Shown: positions 1-10,551 of the stretch, piece by piece | Position numbering within the stretch: position 1 is the first letter of the stretch | How the letters are laid out: the number at the start of each line of letters is the position of its first letter | NCBI GenBank assembly: GCA_023014485.1 | Contig: JAJOZX010003316.1 | Span: forward strand, 382,501 to 446,500 | Length of the DNA: 64,000 nucleotides | From: Bathynomus jamesi | Taxonomy: Eukaryota; Arthropoda; Malacostraca; Isopoda; Cirolanidae | Direction: 5' to 3' | The notes under the pieces: generated by a model | Databases searched by the model: none | Seen by the model: the letters and a program-made list of their open reading frames with translations, nothing else | What the model was told of the DNA's origin: nothing | Position numbers and translations under genes: made by a program

Positions 1-331
1 AGGTTCTAAAGCCTCTCTTCCCACGCATAAGGTAGCAGTAGGGTCCTAATCGTAAGAGTAGAGAAAGACTTAATACTAAGGTTTTTTTTTTTTTGCAGTC
101 AGAGGAGAACATCCTTAACCTAAGCTAAAAGGACAGAGTAGGGATGGGAAGGGGTCCTAGTAACCCACGGGACAGATTTGTACAACAGACTTCACCCGCC
201 CTCCCGAAAGAGAGAGAACCTAAAGGAATTGGCAGCCAATTTCTCTAGAATCCCACGACTCGGGACCGGAGGGCTGTCACACCCCAAGTATAAAGTTTAC
301 AACACCCAGAAGGAACGTGCATAACCTTTAT

Positions 332-333
<2 letters not shown>
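1..333. other. No gene seen
   Basis: Mixed-composition sequence with no coding signature, RNA motif or terminal repeat that I can recognise. Confidence 0.5.
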
Positions 334-334
<1 letters not shown>

Positions 335-407
<73 letters not shown>

Positions 408-421
408 TGTGTGTGTGTGTT
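335..421. repeat. (GA)n-(GT)n compound microsatellite
   Basis: About 70 bp of GA dinucleotides followed directly by GT dinucleotides. Reading frames through it are artefacts. Confidence 0.95.
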
Positions 422-480
422 TACCGAGAATAATGGAATCACCTTGTGAAGAATAATATTTATTTACTATAGAAATTATT

Positions 481-560
481 CAGTGTCCTCCATCATGCTC
501 AATACACACGTTGCATCTTTGAACCACTGAACAACAAATAGGGCAGCACAGTTCTTTGTT
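481..560 (-). pseudogene. Possible Tc1/mariner transposase 3' tail remnant
   Basis: On the minus strand one frame reads CNVCIEHDGGH and stops. That resembles the CI-x-x-DGGHFE tail ending several Tc1/mariner-type transposases in this window (for example CIEVDGG near 44190). No catalytic part or terminal repeat is found next to it, so this is a degraded fragment at best. Confidence 0.35.
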
Positions 561-600
561 ATTATTCAACGTCTCGAACTCTTGGCGTATCAAAGTGTTC

Positions 601-751
601 GTGTGATCGAAGTCCCGAGGTTTCTGGCCGTAAACTCTATCTTTGATTATACTCCACACTGAATAATCACTGTGATGTGATGTGATTATTCAATGTGGGG
701 TATAATCAAAGATAGAGTTTACGGCCAGAAACCTCGGGACTTCGATCACAC
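601..751. repeat. Long hairpin, 70-bp arms
   Basis: Arms 601-670 and 682-751 are inverted copies with about one mismatch, separated by an 11-bp loop (671-681). No coding content is recognised. It could be a foldback element or an inverted duplication of a transposon fragment. Confidence 0.9.
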
Positions 752-783
752 GATGACTTGTATATAAAGATGTAATTTCATTA

Positions 784-1040
784 CTAAAAACACTGATCAG
801 ACCAAAATTGAATAATGCTCAGTCTTAATGTCTCCATATAAAAAAGAAGAAATGAATAAACTATAAGAAATGCGAAAGAAATTTCACAGCCAAGATTAAA
901 TCTACGAGTACATTCGCTAGAAAGAAGGAGAGAAGTACACCATAATATACGTATGGAAAATAATAGAAAAACTAGTGCCAAACATCAAACTAAACACCAT
1001 AATCACCCAAACAACATTCGAAAATAGGAAAGGTAGAATC
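784..1040 (+). pseudogene. Non-LTR retrotransposon RT tail (fragment)
   Basis: Reading across frames, the plus strand encodes LIRPKLNNAQ, then KYTIIYVWKIIEKLVPN and ENRKGRIC. The YTIIYxWKI-x-E-x-LVPN block is the conserved end of the ORF2 protein of CR1/Jockey-like LINEs, after the reverse transcriptase domain. The same block occurs at 36748-37121, so both come from one family or close relatives. At least two frameshifts and stops are present, and no 3' tail is evident. It is a dead 5'-truncated copy. Confidence 0.65.
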
Positions 1041-1229
1041 TGTAGTCAGTAGAGGATTAACCTCTACGGGGACCATGGGCTAAAGCAAATTTAGGGGTCC
1101 TTTGCCCTTCAATTAAAAAAAAAAGGAATTTGGGTATAATTTTGTTTTATTCTTTTTCACAATTAAAATAAAATTAAAATTTACGTAACTACATCATGTT
1201 TGGGACAGGCAAAGAAAAACCGTCACAGC

Positions 1230-2186
1230 CAGTGATGGGCAGTATCTAGATACAGGTATCGCCGATACGTATCGATCGATACTTTTGTATCGGTATCGCT
1301 TTAGCTACTTGACAAAAGTATCGATTTATCGGTATCGCTAAGGTCAATTTTCTTAAATGTATCGAAAAAAATCGATACTTCGATACATTAATAAGAATTT
1401 TTAAATATTTAAATAGATGTTATAATATGACACCAGTGAGTTATATTTATGAATATACATAAATAATAATAATATTAAATATTTATTTAATGACAGTACT
1501 ACTCTACTGGTCACGTCACACAGTACGGCGCAACGTTTAAACACGTTTGTACTTGTGTTATTGAGATTAATTAACCATAATTCTGTTATGAGTCTGCTTC
1601 CACTAATGTCTCTGCAACCCAAGATTCCACTGAGATGGAAGTTTTACAGTATCTGGGTGACGGAAGTCATTCTCTCCAATCTCTGAGGCAGTACCCAGGA
1701 ATTCTACGGGTCTTCCTGAAGTATAACACACCACTACCATCCTCTGCTCCTATAGAACGGTTGTTTAGTTTGGCTGGTCACATTCACGCTCCAAAAAGGA
1801 AGAGACTGTCTGACCAGATGTTTAGCCAGCTGGTATTTTTGAAGGGTAATAGTAATTACTTTTAATTGTTAGTGTAATATTTTCAGTCATTCATGTATCC
1901 TACAAAATTAAAACATACTTTCATTAAATAAAGCAATTGTTTTTATTTACATCTATAAAACCCATTAAAATTTCGTTGATTTTACTTACAGTGCGTACAA
2001 ATTACTAGTATAAACAATAATATCTAATACCTACATATTAAATGAATAATTATAAAAATGTACCGGCATCGGTATCGCTTAAGACATCTAGAAAGTATCG
2101 GCGTATCGGTATCGCCTAAGACGTTCTTCATGTATCGATGTATCGGTATCGCTTTAGCGATTTTCATGTATCGATGCCCATCACTG
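1230..2186. mobile_element. hAT deletion derivative, TATCGGTATCG subterminal repeats
   Basis: Terminal inverted repeats start CAGTGATGGGCA and end in its complement. They are flanked by a perfect 8-bp target duplication GTCACAGC (1222-1229 and 2187-2194), as expected for hAT. Both subterminal regions carry many copies of TATCGGTATCG or TATCGAT, presumably transposase-binding iterons. At 957 bp it is non-autonomous. It retains only the transposase 3' end (1635-1865). Confidence 0.9.
1635..1865 (+). pseudogene. hAT transposase C-terminal dimerisation fragment
   Basis: The 76-residue frame contains APIERLFSLAGHIHAPKRKR followed by LSDQMFSQLVFLK. This is the hATC dimerisation signature (ERLFS-x-AG...KR-x-RLS...LVFLK). 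The BED zinc finger and the catalytic RNase-H-like core are absent, so it cannot transpose on its own. It lies on the plus strand inside the 1230-2186 element and ends about 320 bp before its right end. Confidence 0.85.
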
Positions 2187-2699
2187 GTCACAGCAAAGAA
2201 AAAATGACGTCACAGTACCTAATATTTTGTACCAAGAAATAATTTAAACAACACGAATGTCCATGTCACATAAAGGAGATAACTACTTTTTAGGCAGTTT
2301 TGGCAATACTGAATTTATAAAAAAAATTTAAAATTTTTCTGATGCTTTTTGGGGGCCCGTCCCTCTCTAATGCGGGGGCCCTGGGCTGTAACTCCGTTGG
2401 CCCATGCCTTAATCTGGCCCTGTGTGCAGTGTTTCCAAACTAAAGGGCAGACAAGGAACATCTTCAACTCAAAGGAAATAGCTTTGTTGTCAGAGGGTCA
2501 AAACCATCCAGTCAGCTACCCAGACATCAGAAACATCACAATGTCAAAAGTGAAGACTTTAAGAGAAGATTAGGTCTATGTGAGGTGACGAACTTAGGAA
2601 AGTAATTCTATCCTGCATAAAGCCAGGTCTAGAGGAGGGCCCACCAGCCTGACCGCCGTGTGCAGAGACTGACGCACGGAACATCTGCAAGATTACAAG

Positions 2700-3525
2700 G
2701 AGTGGTGTACCGATTAATTGGCACAGGCAGAATCGGCCATTTCGTGGGCATCGGCCAAATTTAGTCGATTCTCTTACCGATTCTTTGAAATTTTAAAATT
2801 TGTATTACAAAACAAAATCTATATTTATAGAAGAGTGGACATACAAAAAACACTGATAAATTATAATTTATACTAAATTCAAAGTGTAAATATATAAAAT
2901 ATTTTGCATCCACGAAAAAGGCAACGCTTAATAAATTAAGTTATCCACAAATTTACATTTTCTTTAAATAGCTAATCTTTAATTAAATATTATACTGTTG
3001 TAATTTCCCACTCTACATTAATAATAATTCTATATTAAATTGTACTTTATAATTTATACAGTATATTAAACCATCTTATTATGTTGACTTTATTTTAAGT
3101 ATTTTAATAATTTTATAAACTCAAATTATATACCCATTTTTTTATTGAAATTGGCCATCAGGGGCTCCAAATTTTAATGAAAAATTTTGTCGTTGTTTAC
3201 ATTGTTGAAGAAAGAAAATACGTACAACATAAGGAAAACCAATTACTTAAAATATTGGTATTCACTTTATGAAACTAAAATAAAATTATTTTATCATTTT
3301 ACAGAGTAATAAAACTATTTAACATCATTTTAGCTATGGCATACGTGTAACAAATTCTGGTGCTGTATAATGCAGAGTGAGCTAAGGAAAAGCATTTAAA
3401 CAAATACGAAATGTAAACGTATGAAAATTAAAGGTTTTCACATTAGCTGAACGAAATTATGATAATTTTTTAAACTATGGGCAAAGAATCGGCATCGACT
3501 AAATTTTGGAATCGGTACATCACTA
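2700..3525. mobile_element. Non-autonomous hAT-like element (ACCGATT family)
   Basis: Ends match GAGTGGTGTACCGATT on the left and TAGTGATGTACCGATT on the right complement. Flanks ATTACAAG (2692-2699) and GTTACAAA (3526-3533) are an 8-bp duplication with two mismatches. Subterminal sequence repeats ATCGGC/ACCGATT. The interior is very AT-rich with no open frame of note, so it is a MITE-like element. Confidence 0.8.
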
Positions 3526-3828
3526 GTTACAAAGTATATATAAATATATATATACCTCATATTGATGATGGAAGTATTCTACGTTTGTACTTCCATCGTG
3601 TAGCGTGGAGAGGATAATTCCTCAATTATACTTAATCATCAATGATTATATTCAAATAACACTTCAATAAACTTTTATTCTAACGATAACAAATTTTCTA
3701 AAAAGGTTCATTATTAGAAATAAGTTGACTCCACATTCTATTATATCGTACCCGTAATTTTATAGTTTTGTACGTCTATATAACATACATGCATTTTGTG
3801 CGAGGTCAGCTACTATATATATATATAT

Positions 3829-4851
3829 TAGTGGTGTCACGGATGTGGAATTTTAGTATCCGCGGATGCGGATATCATTGAGGATATGAACATTTGAACA
3901 TCCGCGGATGCGAAGGCGAATCTATTAATTTTACATCCGCGCGGATGCGGATCATCAGCATGTTATCAAACTCCGTATGCATGATTGTAAAAAATATATA
4001 ATCATGTATTATAAAAAATACTTAAAAATATAACAGATTGACACATGTTACTGGTTTACTAAATACTCAATACGGTACTTACCAATGCTGAAGGGAAGTG
4101 TCGATGTAGAAAGGAGACGGGTTTTAGCGTATTTGTATATAATTGTAAATGTCCATCCACTAGCCCAACCTCCATCTCAGTCATTAAAAACTATTAAAAC
4201 TATGAAATATACTTTAATACTTGAAATTTATTAAAGGCAAGTTTGATTTTAAAACGAAGTTTCTCTGCCTTTTCTCCCATCAGTCTATTGCGTTTTTCAT
4301 CGTATATGATGCCTGCACCACTGAACAATCTTTCACTCGGGACACTGCTGGGAGGGCAAGCTAGGTAGCGCCGAGCAAGTTGGCTCAATAAGGGATATTT
4401 TTCCTTATTTATCTTCCACCACTCGAGGGAGTTAGTGTCACTAGATGCTCTTTTTTCATTAAAATACATATCAACGATTTCACAAGTTTCTCTTTGCACA
4501 TCAATCTCTTGTTCTTCGTCACTACTTGATCCCAAGAGCTCGTTCATGACATTATTTAATGAAGATTCAGTTGATATTTTCATTTCTTTATCTTGAGTGT
4601 CGGTTCTCAAGCGTTTGTTCGGAGGATTTTTTTGCTCAGCTATAGTTTCCTCATGTGGCTCTGAAAGCAATTGATCAATTTTTTGTTTCACTGTTGTTGT
4701 CACGGAAGATGAGCTAAAAAATTTCATCCGTATCCGCACTTATCTAGATGCAGATGCGGATGCGGGTTTTGGGAATGCTACCAATGCGGATGCGAATCTC
4801 TAAATTTTTGCGGATGCTTCGCATATGCGGATGCGGACATCCGCGACATCA

Positions 4852-4854
<3 letters not shown>
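3829..4854. mobile_element. hAT deletion derivative (GCGGATG family), copy 1
   Basis: Ends TAGTGGTGTCACGGATG and (complement) TAGTGATGTCGCGGATG, with dense CATCCGCGGATGCGGATG-type subterminal repeats. Both flanks are (AT)n, so the 8-bp duplication ATATATAT cannot be distinguished from microsatellite. The interior keeps only a transposase C-terminal frame (4200-4739, minus). The same family recurs at 14682-15955. Confidence 0.88.
4200..4739 (-). pseudogene. hAT transposase C-terminal fragment
   Basis: This 179-residue frame has an acidic, serine-rich first half (LGSSSDEEQEIDVQ). A linker EWWKINKEKYPLLSQLARRY follows, then the hATC motif SSVPSERLFSGAGIIYDEKR and NRLMGEKAEKL. A one-base shift after AEKL moves the natural tail (FVLKSNLPLINFKY) to another frame. 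DDE-core and BED residues are missing. The start codon lies almost at the subterminal repeats, so the apparent N-terminus is probably a deletion junction. It is non-functional as a transposase; a truncated protein able to dimerise is conceivable but unproven. Confidence 0.85.
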
Positions 4855-4880
<26 letters not shown>

Positions 4881-4887
<7 letters not shown>

Positions 4888-5577
4888 GGAGAAATCCAAT
4901 GACAAGGAGAAATGTAAATGCCATGAAAAGTCTTCTTTAATGCGCAACGTTTCGAGCAATACGCTCATCTTCAGGCTGTTTAATAACAATGTGAAATTAA
5001 AATCAATATTGAATGAAAAACAAAACAGAAAATTTCTATAACCTATTCGTAAAGACAAATTTTAAAAGACTGAGAAAAGAGGGTTAAATTCTAAGTTATA
5101 CAGATTTACATATAAAAATTAAGAAGTTATTTTTAAATACATGTAGTAAATGTGAAATTAATACACTGGAAAAATTACCAATAGTACACTGGAACAATGG
5201 AACTATCTACCTTAACACTGCAGTATCCGAGGCTGACTAATTTGAGCAGAGACAAAGAACGGGAAACACGAGGGATGGCGAGGGCGATTGGGGAAGGAGG
5301 GATTATAAGGAATTGGGGAAGGAGGAGGGATCATAGCAAATTGAGAGGGACGGCCGATGAGTCAACATTCAGACTAGGGGACAATGCTTTAATGAACAGC
5401 GATTCTAAAATTCTTAGTGAGTTGGGACAAGTATTACAACCAAGAATTTTAAAATTGTCTAAAGTGACATCAATTTTACATTTAATGCTGTGTTCACGAA
5501 TACTCGAGGCTTCTTTAGTTTTTAAAATTTTACCTGTTCGGCCACTTATTCCCATATGCGAATAAAATCTAGCCCTG
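4881..5577. repeat. Left arm of 697-bp inverted repeat
   Basis: It mirrors 6969-7665 exactly in length (positions sum to 12546) and, as far as I can read, in sequence. It contains the 3' coding end and 3' UTR of the Penelope-like element. Confidence 0.92.
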
Positions 5578-6968
5578 AGAGAGCGAACAGTGCTGCCGAT
5601 GTAATTCCCAAGGAGACACCTGGGGCAGGTAAATAAATATACAACACCGCTACGCAACGAGTCAGGGGTTCGATCCTTCGCTGAGAAAAAGCTACCTAAA
5701 GACGTTTTATTAATAAATATGATGCGGAAATCAGTATGATAAAAAAATTTCCTTAACAATTTTGTAAATTTAAGCTTAAATTCCTTATTCAAAGGACCCA
5801 TTTCAGGTACCAAGAAATATTTTATATCCTTCGGCACTGTAATACATGGAAGTTGAGGGCTATAAACATTATTTAAGAAGGATCTAATTAGTTTGTCTAC
5901 ATATTGAACAGGAAAACTATTATTAGTAAAGTATGATCTTAGATTATTAAATTCATCATTAAGTAAGGTAAAATTAGAGGTCAAATTATATCCTCTGAAC
6001 AGGAGAGTTTTAATACAAGACATCTTATAGTTGAAATCAGTAAAACTAAAAAAAATCATGCCCAAACCAGTGAAAGTGGGTTTCCTGTAAACTGATGTAG
6101 TAATAGAATCACCGTTTTTCGAAATTAAAAGATCTAAGAAGGGGAGGGAGCCATTTTGCTCAGTTTCCATTGTATACGTTATATTGGGGTGCAAAGAATT
6201 TAGGAAGTTAAAGAATTGTTGCGCTTGTACCGCATTATCAAAGACTGCTATCGAATCATCAACGAAGCGTCGATAGAAAATTGGCTTGAGATGAGTGGGA
6301 GATTGTCTAAAAATTACACTTTCTAAATGAGTCATAAAAAGTCAGCTGCTAACGGTCCGACTGGTGATCCCATCCCTACCCCATCAATTTGTTGGTAAAC
6401 CTTATTGTTGAAAGTGAAATAGCATTGTTTGAAGACCAATTCTAAAAGTTCCTTCAAATGAGACAATGAAAAACCATGAAAATTATCAACTGAGCTAAAA
6501 ACCCTATCTAAAATAATGGCAATAGTTTCAGATACAGGTACATTTGTGAAAAGTGACTTTACATCAAAACTGACAAAAAACTTTTTTGAATCGAAGTTTT
6601 TACCAAGGAGGTCTTTTTGGAATTCAAACGAGTTATTTATAGTGTAAGCATTTTTCGCAAAGGGGGACAGGAGACGAACAACAAATTTTGCCAATTGAAA
6701 GGTGGGTAAGTTATACGAAGCTAAAATAGGACGGAGAGGTGTTCCAGCTTTATGGATTTTAGGCAGACAGTATAATTGAGCAAGATTAGCACCAGATGCG
6801 AACAACTGAGAGTAAGTATCATTTTTTATTATCTTTAAGGACTTTAGTCGTGACAGAAATCTATTAACCTGGTCTTCTAACCTTACAATGACTTTATTTA
6901 CAGGTTCTAGAATTTGTTTGAATTTAGTAAGATCACTTAGGATTTCATTAGTTTTGTTTATGTAGTCC
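5331..6968 (-). pseudogene. Penelope-like reverse transcriptase / GIY-YIG endonuclease
   Basis: In coding order the frame opens at the truncation (YINKTNEILSDLTKFK, about 6960). It continues through RT motifs: LYCLPKIHKAGTPLRPI, FVSFDVKSLFTNVP, DGVGMGSPVGPLAADF and the catalytic YRRFVDDS. It ends with a GIY-YIG-type nuclease (VVYLFTCPRC...GNYIGSTVRSL...RARFYSHM) and an HS-containing tail. This is the architecture of endonuclease-bearing Penelope-like elements. The N-terminus is missing. A single-base loss in a T run near 6332-6337 separates the RT palm from the YxDD part; one extra T restores the frame. Apart from that and the truncation it is well preserved, suggesting a young copy. The 122-residue frames at 5197-5565 and 6981-7349 are antisense shadows of the tail. 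Confidence 0.92.
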
Positions 6969-7665
6969 CAGGGCTAGATTTTATTCGCATATGGGAATAA
7001 GTGGCCGAACAGGTAAAATTTTAAAAACTAAAGAAGCCTCGAGTATTCGTGAACACAGCATTAAATGTAAAATTGATGTCACTTTAGACAATTTTAAAAT
7101 TCTTGGTTGTAATACTTGTCCCAACTCACTAAGAATTTTAGAATCGCTGTTCATTAAAGCATTGTCCCCTAGTCTGAATGTTGACTCATCGGCCGTCCCT
7201 CTCAATTTGCTATGATCCCTCCTCCTTCCCCAATTCCTTATAATCCCTCCTTCCCCAATCGCCCTCGCCATCCCTCGTGTTTCCCGTTCTTTGTCTCTGC
7301 TCAAATTAGTCAGCCTCGGATACTGCAGTGTTAAGGTAGATAGTTCCATTGTTCCAGTGTACTATTGGTAATTTTTCCAGTGTATTAATTTCACATTTAC
7401 TACATGTATTTAAAAATAACTTCTTAATTTTTATATGTAAATCTGTATAACTTAGAATTTAACCCTCTTTTCTCAGTCTTTTAAAATTTGTCTTTACGAA
7501 TAGGTTATAGAAATTTTCTGTTTTGTTTTTCATTCAATATTGATTTTAATTTCACATTGTTATTAAACAGCCTGAAGATGAGCGTATTGCTCGAAACGTT
7601 GCGCATTAAAGAAGACTTTTCATGGCATTTACATTTCTCCTTGTCATTGGATTTCTCCTAAATAT
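6969..7665. repeat. Right arm of 697-bp inverted repeat
   Basis: Plus-strand copy of the last 697 bp of the Penelope-like element, starting abruptly at GGGCTAGATTTTATTCGC. It includes the last 74 codons of the ORF (6991-7215). Confidence 0.92.
7572..7598 (+). ncRNA. Candidate hammerhead-ribozyme core, right arm
   Basis: The stretch reads CTGAAGA, then a small GAGC/GCTC hairpin, then GAAAC. This resembles the CUGANGA...GAAA core of the hammerhead motifs reported in terminal repeats of Penelope-like elements. The other arm holds the same sequence on the minus strand at 4948-4974. The cleavage-site strand and stem III were not established by eye. Confidence 0.4.
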
Positions 7666-7696
7666 TAAATTGAAGCTCTGTAGAAGCAACCCGCAT

Positions 7697-7697
<1 letters not shown>

Positions 7698-7735
<38 letters not shown>
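7698..7735. repeat. (AT)n microsatellite
   Basis: Uninterrupted AT dinucleotides between the Penelope-like element and the 7736 element. Confidence 0.95.
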
Positions 7736-7738
<3 letters not shown>

Positions 7739-8015
7739 GCTGTGGAGTCGGAAGTGCATAGTTGGATGGAGTCGGAGTCGGTGCAAATCCTTCAATTATA
7801 ACCATAGCAGCCTAGGGCTAGGCCTAGCTCAATTTTATGAATAAAATAGATTTAACGTAGTTTTAATATATAATATAATATATAAATAATACATAATACA
7901 TAAATATAAATAATATACAGGGTGTACATAAAGTCAGGATCTATTTTTGTGAAGCACTTGGAAATTATATGGAATTCAATCATAAAATGATAAAGTGGTA
8001 ACATTTATTAAATAA

Positions 8016-9055
8016 TTAAGAGTAGGATTCGACGTGACGCCCATCAGTATCCCTGCACAGCTCAAATCGTTCCGCAGCATTTCTAAACACATTCTGGAGC
8101 ATTTGCGGGGTTATGTTATCTGCAGCAGTTCGTATACGTGTACGTAAGTTTTCAAGACTAGTAAGCTTCGTCTGATAGACGTGCGACTCGATAAAGCCCC
8201 ATGCAAAGAAATCTAAAGGGGTTAAATCTGGTCATCTCGCTGGCCAAGATCTGTTGCTTCCGCGTCCGATCCAGCGATTTGGAAAACGTCCATTTAGATA
8301 ATCGTGAACAATTTTGGCATAGTGACAAGGAGCACCATCATGTTGATAGACGACGGTACTAACAATCCTATCCCCAATCAGCTGAGGTTCAAGGAATTGC
8401 TGCAACATGTCCAGATAAATAAGCCCCGTAACTGTAGCTTCAGCAAAGAAAAAAGGACCATAAACCTTAGATTTTGTTAAACCCATCCAGACATTAACTT
8501 TAGGCGAGTCTCTTTCCCAATTTTGGACGAAATCATTCGGTTTTCATCTGCCCAAATTCGACAGTTATGGCGATTTACTTTTCCACACGTATGGAAAGTG
8601 GCTTCATCACTAAAGAGAATGTTGTCCATTAAATTATCACTCCAGATTTGTTCTACGAGATCAGCACACACAGCACTTCGTCGAGGGAAATCTTCATGTA
8701 AATCATGTAAAACCTGCAAATGATAGCTTTTCTTCTGCAAATTAACTTTCAGAATTTTGTGCACAGATGACGTCGGGAGGCCGAGTCTGTGTGATGCAGC
8801 ACGAACGGACGTACGTGGCTCCTCAGTGATAATTCCGCGTACTGCATTCACGGTAAGATCTGACATACACGGTCGTCCTGATCTTGCTTCATCATTTACA
8901 GATCCCGTTCGTTTAAATTTGTTCACCAATTTTCGTATTGTCTTGTCTATTGGCCCCGGCTTATGAAATCTCCTTCTAAACTTCTCTCTGATGTCACTGT
9001 ATTTCTTTCCCGCGATTCGCCAAATTACTATTGCCACACGCTCTTCTGTATTCAT
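8016..9055 (-). pseudogene. DD41D-type Tc1/mariner transposase
   Basis: It starts MNTEERVAIVIWRIAGKKYS with two helix-turn-helix segments; RSGRPCMSDLTVNAVRGI is the linker. Catalytic blocks follow: FSDEATFH, YQHDGAPCH and PDLTPLDFFAWG. Counting from the HDG aspartate to the PLD aspartate gives 41 residues between (the stretch is intact in the 53664 copy). A frameshift near 8480-8500 and a TGA at 8232-8234 break it. The tail ends GRHVESYS. It is a DDE integrase-fold cut-and-paste transposase of the IS630/Tc1/mariner superfamily, inactive here. Confidence 0.9.
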
Positions 9056-9128
9056 TATAAGGGCTTCTGAAAAGAAAAATAGAAAAAAATAATTATTTCA
9101 CAAAAATAGATCCTGACTTTATGTACAC

Positions 9129-9717
9129 TAGGGCGGCTCGTTTTTACACTTTTTTCGATATTTGATTGTGGGTAGTGCGGAAAAGTTGCGATTTGGAGAG
9201 AAAATAAAGTGTGTAAAATTTTTTTGATCTACGTCAATACCTTCCGGTGGCGGCGAGTCCTTAAAAATCGAAAAATAGGCCTAAAAACAAAAATTTTATA
9301 TAATTTTATATACTTTTTATATAATGTTCATTGTTCAATGACTGCTATTAATTTATTCAAGCCTATAATAGTGTTCTCAGGGTTGTTTGCACAGAAATAT
9401 ACCGGAATTAACATTTGTATAACATCTTGTTAAAACTTGCTTTAAATCAATATTTTGGATATTTTAACGGCTAAGACGCCACCGGAAGTTATTAACAGAT
9501 TGTGCTGAAATTTTCATTGTTTATTTTGTAAGTCTTTAAAACCATTTTCCAATCTACCCCGTTAGGCCTATTTTTCGATTTTTAAGGACTCGCCGCCACC
9601 GGAAGGTATTGACGTAGATCAAAAAAAATTTACACACTTTATTTTCTCTCCAAATCGCAACTTTTCCGCACTACCCACAATCAAATATCGAAAAAAGTGT
9701 AAAAACGAGCCGCCCTA
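9129..9717. mobile_element. Foldback MITE with 8-bp target duplication
   Basis: Ends TAGGGCGGCTCG and CGAGCCGCCCTA, within inverted repeats of roughly 150 bp (9129-9285 and 9561-9717). It is flanked by the perfect duplication ATGTACAC (9121-9128 and 9718-9725). The 8-bp duplication and TAGGG ends fit a hAT-like mobiliser. It has no coding capacity. Confidence 0.92.
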
Positions 9718-10380
9718 ATGTACACCCTGTATAATATATAAATATAGTTGTTTATAATTAATAAGGATTATAATTAATTAATTAACATAATTAATAAGGA
9801 AATTTAAAAATTTGTACTAGCAACCCTAAATCTTTTTCAGATTTTTAGATTTCAATTTGATAATTTTGATAAGCATCACTGAAAGAAGATTTAATGGAAG
9901 CGATCCTTTTTTTTAAGAACAAATTCAGTTTAGGTTAGTACATTTTGTTACGGATGTTTATAATAATACAAAAACATCTTATTAATTTGCTAAACCAATA
10001 ATAATCTTATTTTGTTTAAGCTTCAATCAGTTTGTATTTTGGGATTTATTGTAATTTTTGAATAGAGAGAAAAAAAAGGCATTAAGGCATAGTTATAGCC
10101 ACTAAGTAACCTGATGAGTCATGTGGTGGTGACGAAATGCCTTGTTTATGAATCTCCATTGGCCTAATAAAGCTAATCGTAATCAATTTGGCCTTAACAT
10201 TCCATCGGAGTCGGAATTATGCAAGTCAGATTTCTGGAGTCGGAGTAGGAGTCGGAATGTTAAAATTTTTGGAGTCGGAATTGGAGTCGGCAAATTTTAT
10301 CACCGACTCCACAGCCCTGATATATATATATATATGATGAATAAAACCACGAAGGGAAAAACAAACACAAAGTGGTGCTC

Positions 10381-10410
10381 AAGCGCTTTCGTCTGACATC
10401 CTCAGGAACG
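10381..10410 (-). other. Penelope-like terminal fragment (possible hammerhead core)
   Basis: The minus strand reads CCTGAGGATGTCAGACGAAA and then GCGCTTG. This is similar in layout to the 7572-7598 motif (CTGANGA, short stem, GAAA). It stands alone after an (AT)n tract, with no RT nearby. Weak call. Confidence 0.3.
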
Positions 10411-10514
10411 GTAATGTTTATTATGAGGAGACAAACCCAATAAAAAAAGTGCAGCATCCATTAAAGTAATCAACGAAAACTAATTAAACAATAAATTTAA
10501 CATATATTTAACAC

Positions 10515-10516
<2 letters not shown>

Positions 10517-10550
<34 letters not shown>
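10517..10550. repeat. (GT)n microsatellite
   Basis: Pure GT dinucleotides. Flanking sequence to 10934 shows no recognisable gene. Confidence 0.95.

Positions 10551-10551
<1 letters not shown>

Larger units (their letters stand above)
1045..2432. mobile_element. Possible older hAT-like element around the 1230 element
   Basis: The right side (about 2345-2432), reverse-complemented, begins CAGGGCCAGATTAAGGC and continues into GGGCC-rich sequence typical of non-autonomous hAT ends. The left side (about 1045-1100) has a diverged counterpart with AGAGGATTAA and CCATGGGCT. I see no clear target duplication. The 1230-2186 element lies inside it. Confidence 0.35.
4881..7665 (-). mobile_element. Penelope-like retroelement with inverted terminal copy
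   Basis: A minus-strand Penelope-like element (RT plus GIY-YIG) occupies 4881 to about 6968. Joined head-to-head at its truncated 5' side is a plus-strand copy of its 3' end (6969-7665). The arms 4881-5577 and 6969-7665 match over 697 bp without gaps. Penelope-like elements are known for 5' truncation and for tandem or inverted partial copies formed during target-primed integration. It sits between (AT)n tracts. Confidence 0.9.
7918..9729 (-). mobile_element. Tc1/mariner-superfamily element (DD41D type), interrupted
   Basis: Terminal repeats CAGGGTGTACATAAAGTCAG face each other at 7918 and 9729, with TA on both sides. A minus-strand transposase fills it. Its right end is split by the 9129-9717 foldback MITE. 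Without that insertion and its duplication the element is about 1.2 kb, a normal size. A second, truncated copy lies at 53664-54180. Confidence 0.92.
7736..10318. mobile_element. hAT-like element with GGAGTCGG repeats, carrying nested insertions
   Basis: The ends read AAGGGCTGTGGAGTCGG on the left and CCGACTCCACAGCCCT on the right. Multiple GGAGTCGGAGTCGG-type repeats lie just inside both ends. Flanks are (TA)n, so the duplication is obscured. It contains the 7918-9729 transposon. Remaining sequence is AT-rich without a transposase, so the element itself is non-autonomous. Confidence 0.85.

Noticed and set aside
245..442. Frames of repeated Leu-Ser, Cys-Val, Thr-His, Tyr-Ile (here and at 12200-12506, 13833, 23117, 38522)
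   Set aside because: Translations of dinucleotide microsatellites.
5197..5565. 122-residue plus-strand frame, repeated identically at 6981-7349 (minus)
   Set aside because: It is the antisense shadow of the Penelope-like ORF tail and appears twice only because that sequence is inverted and duplicated.
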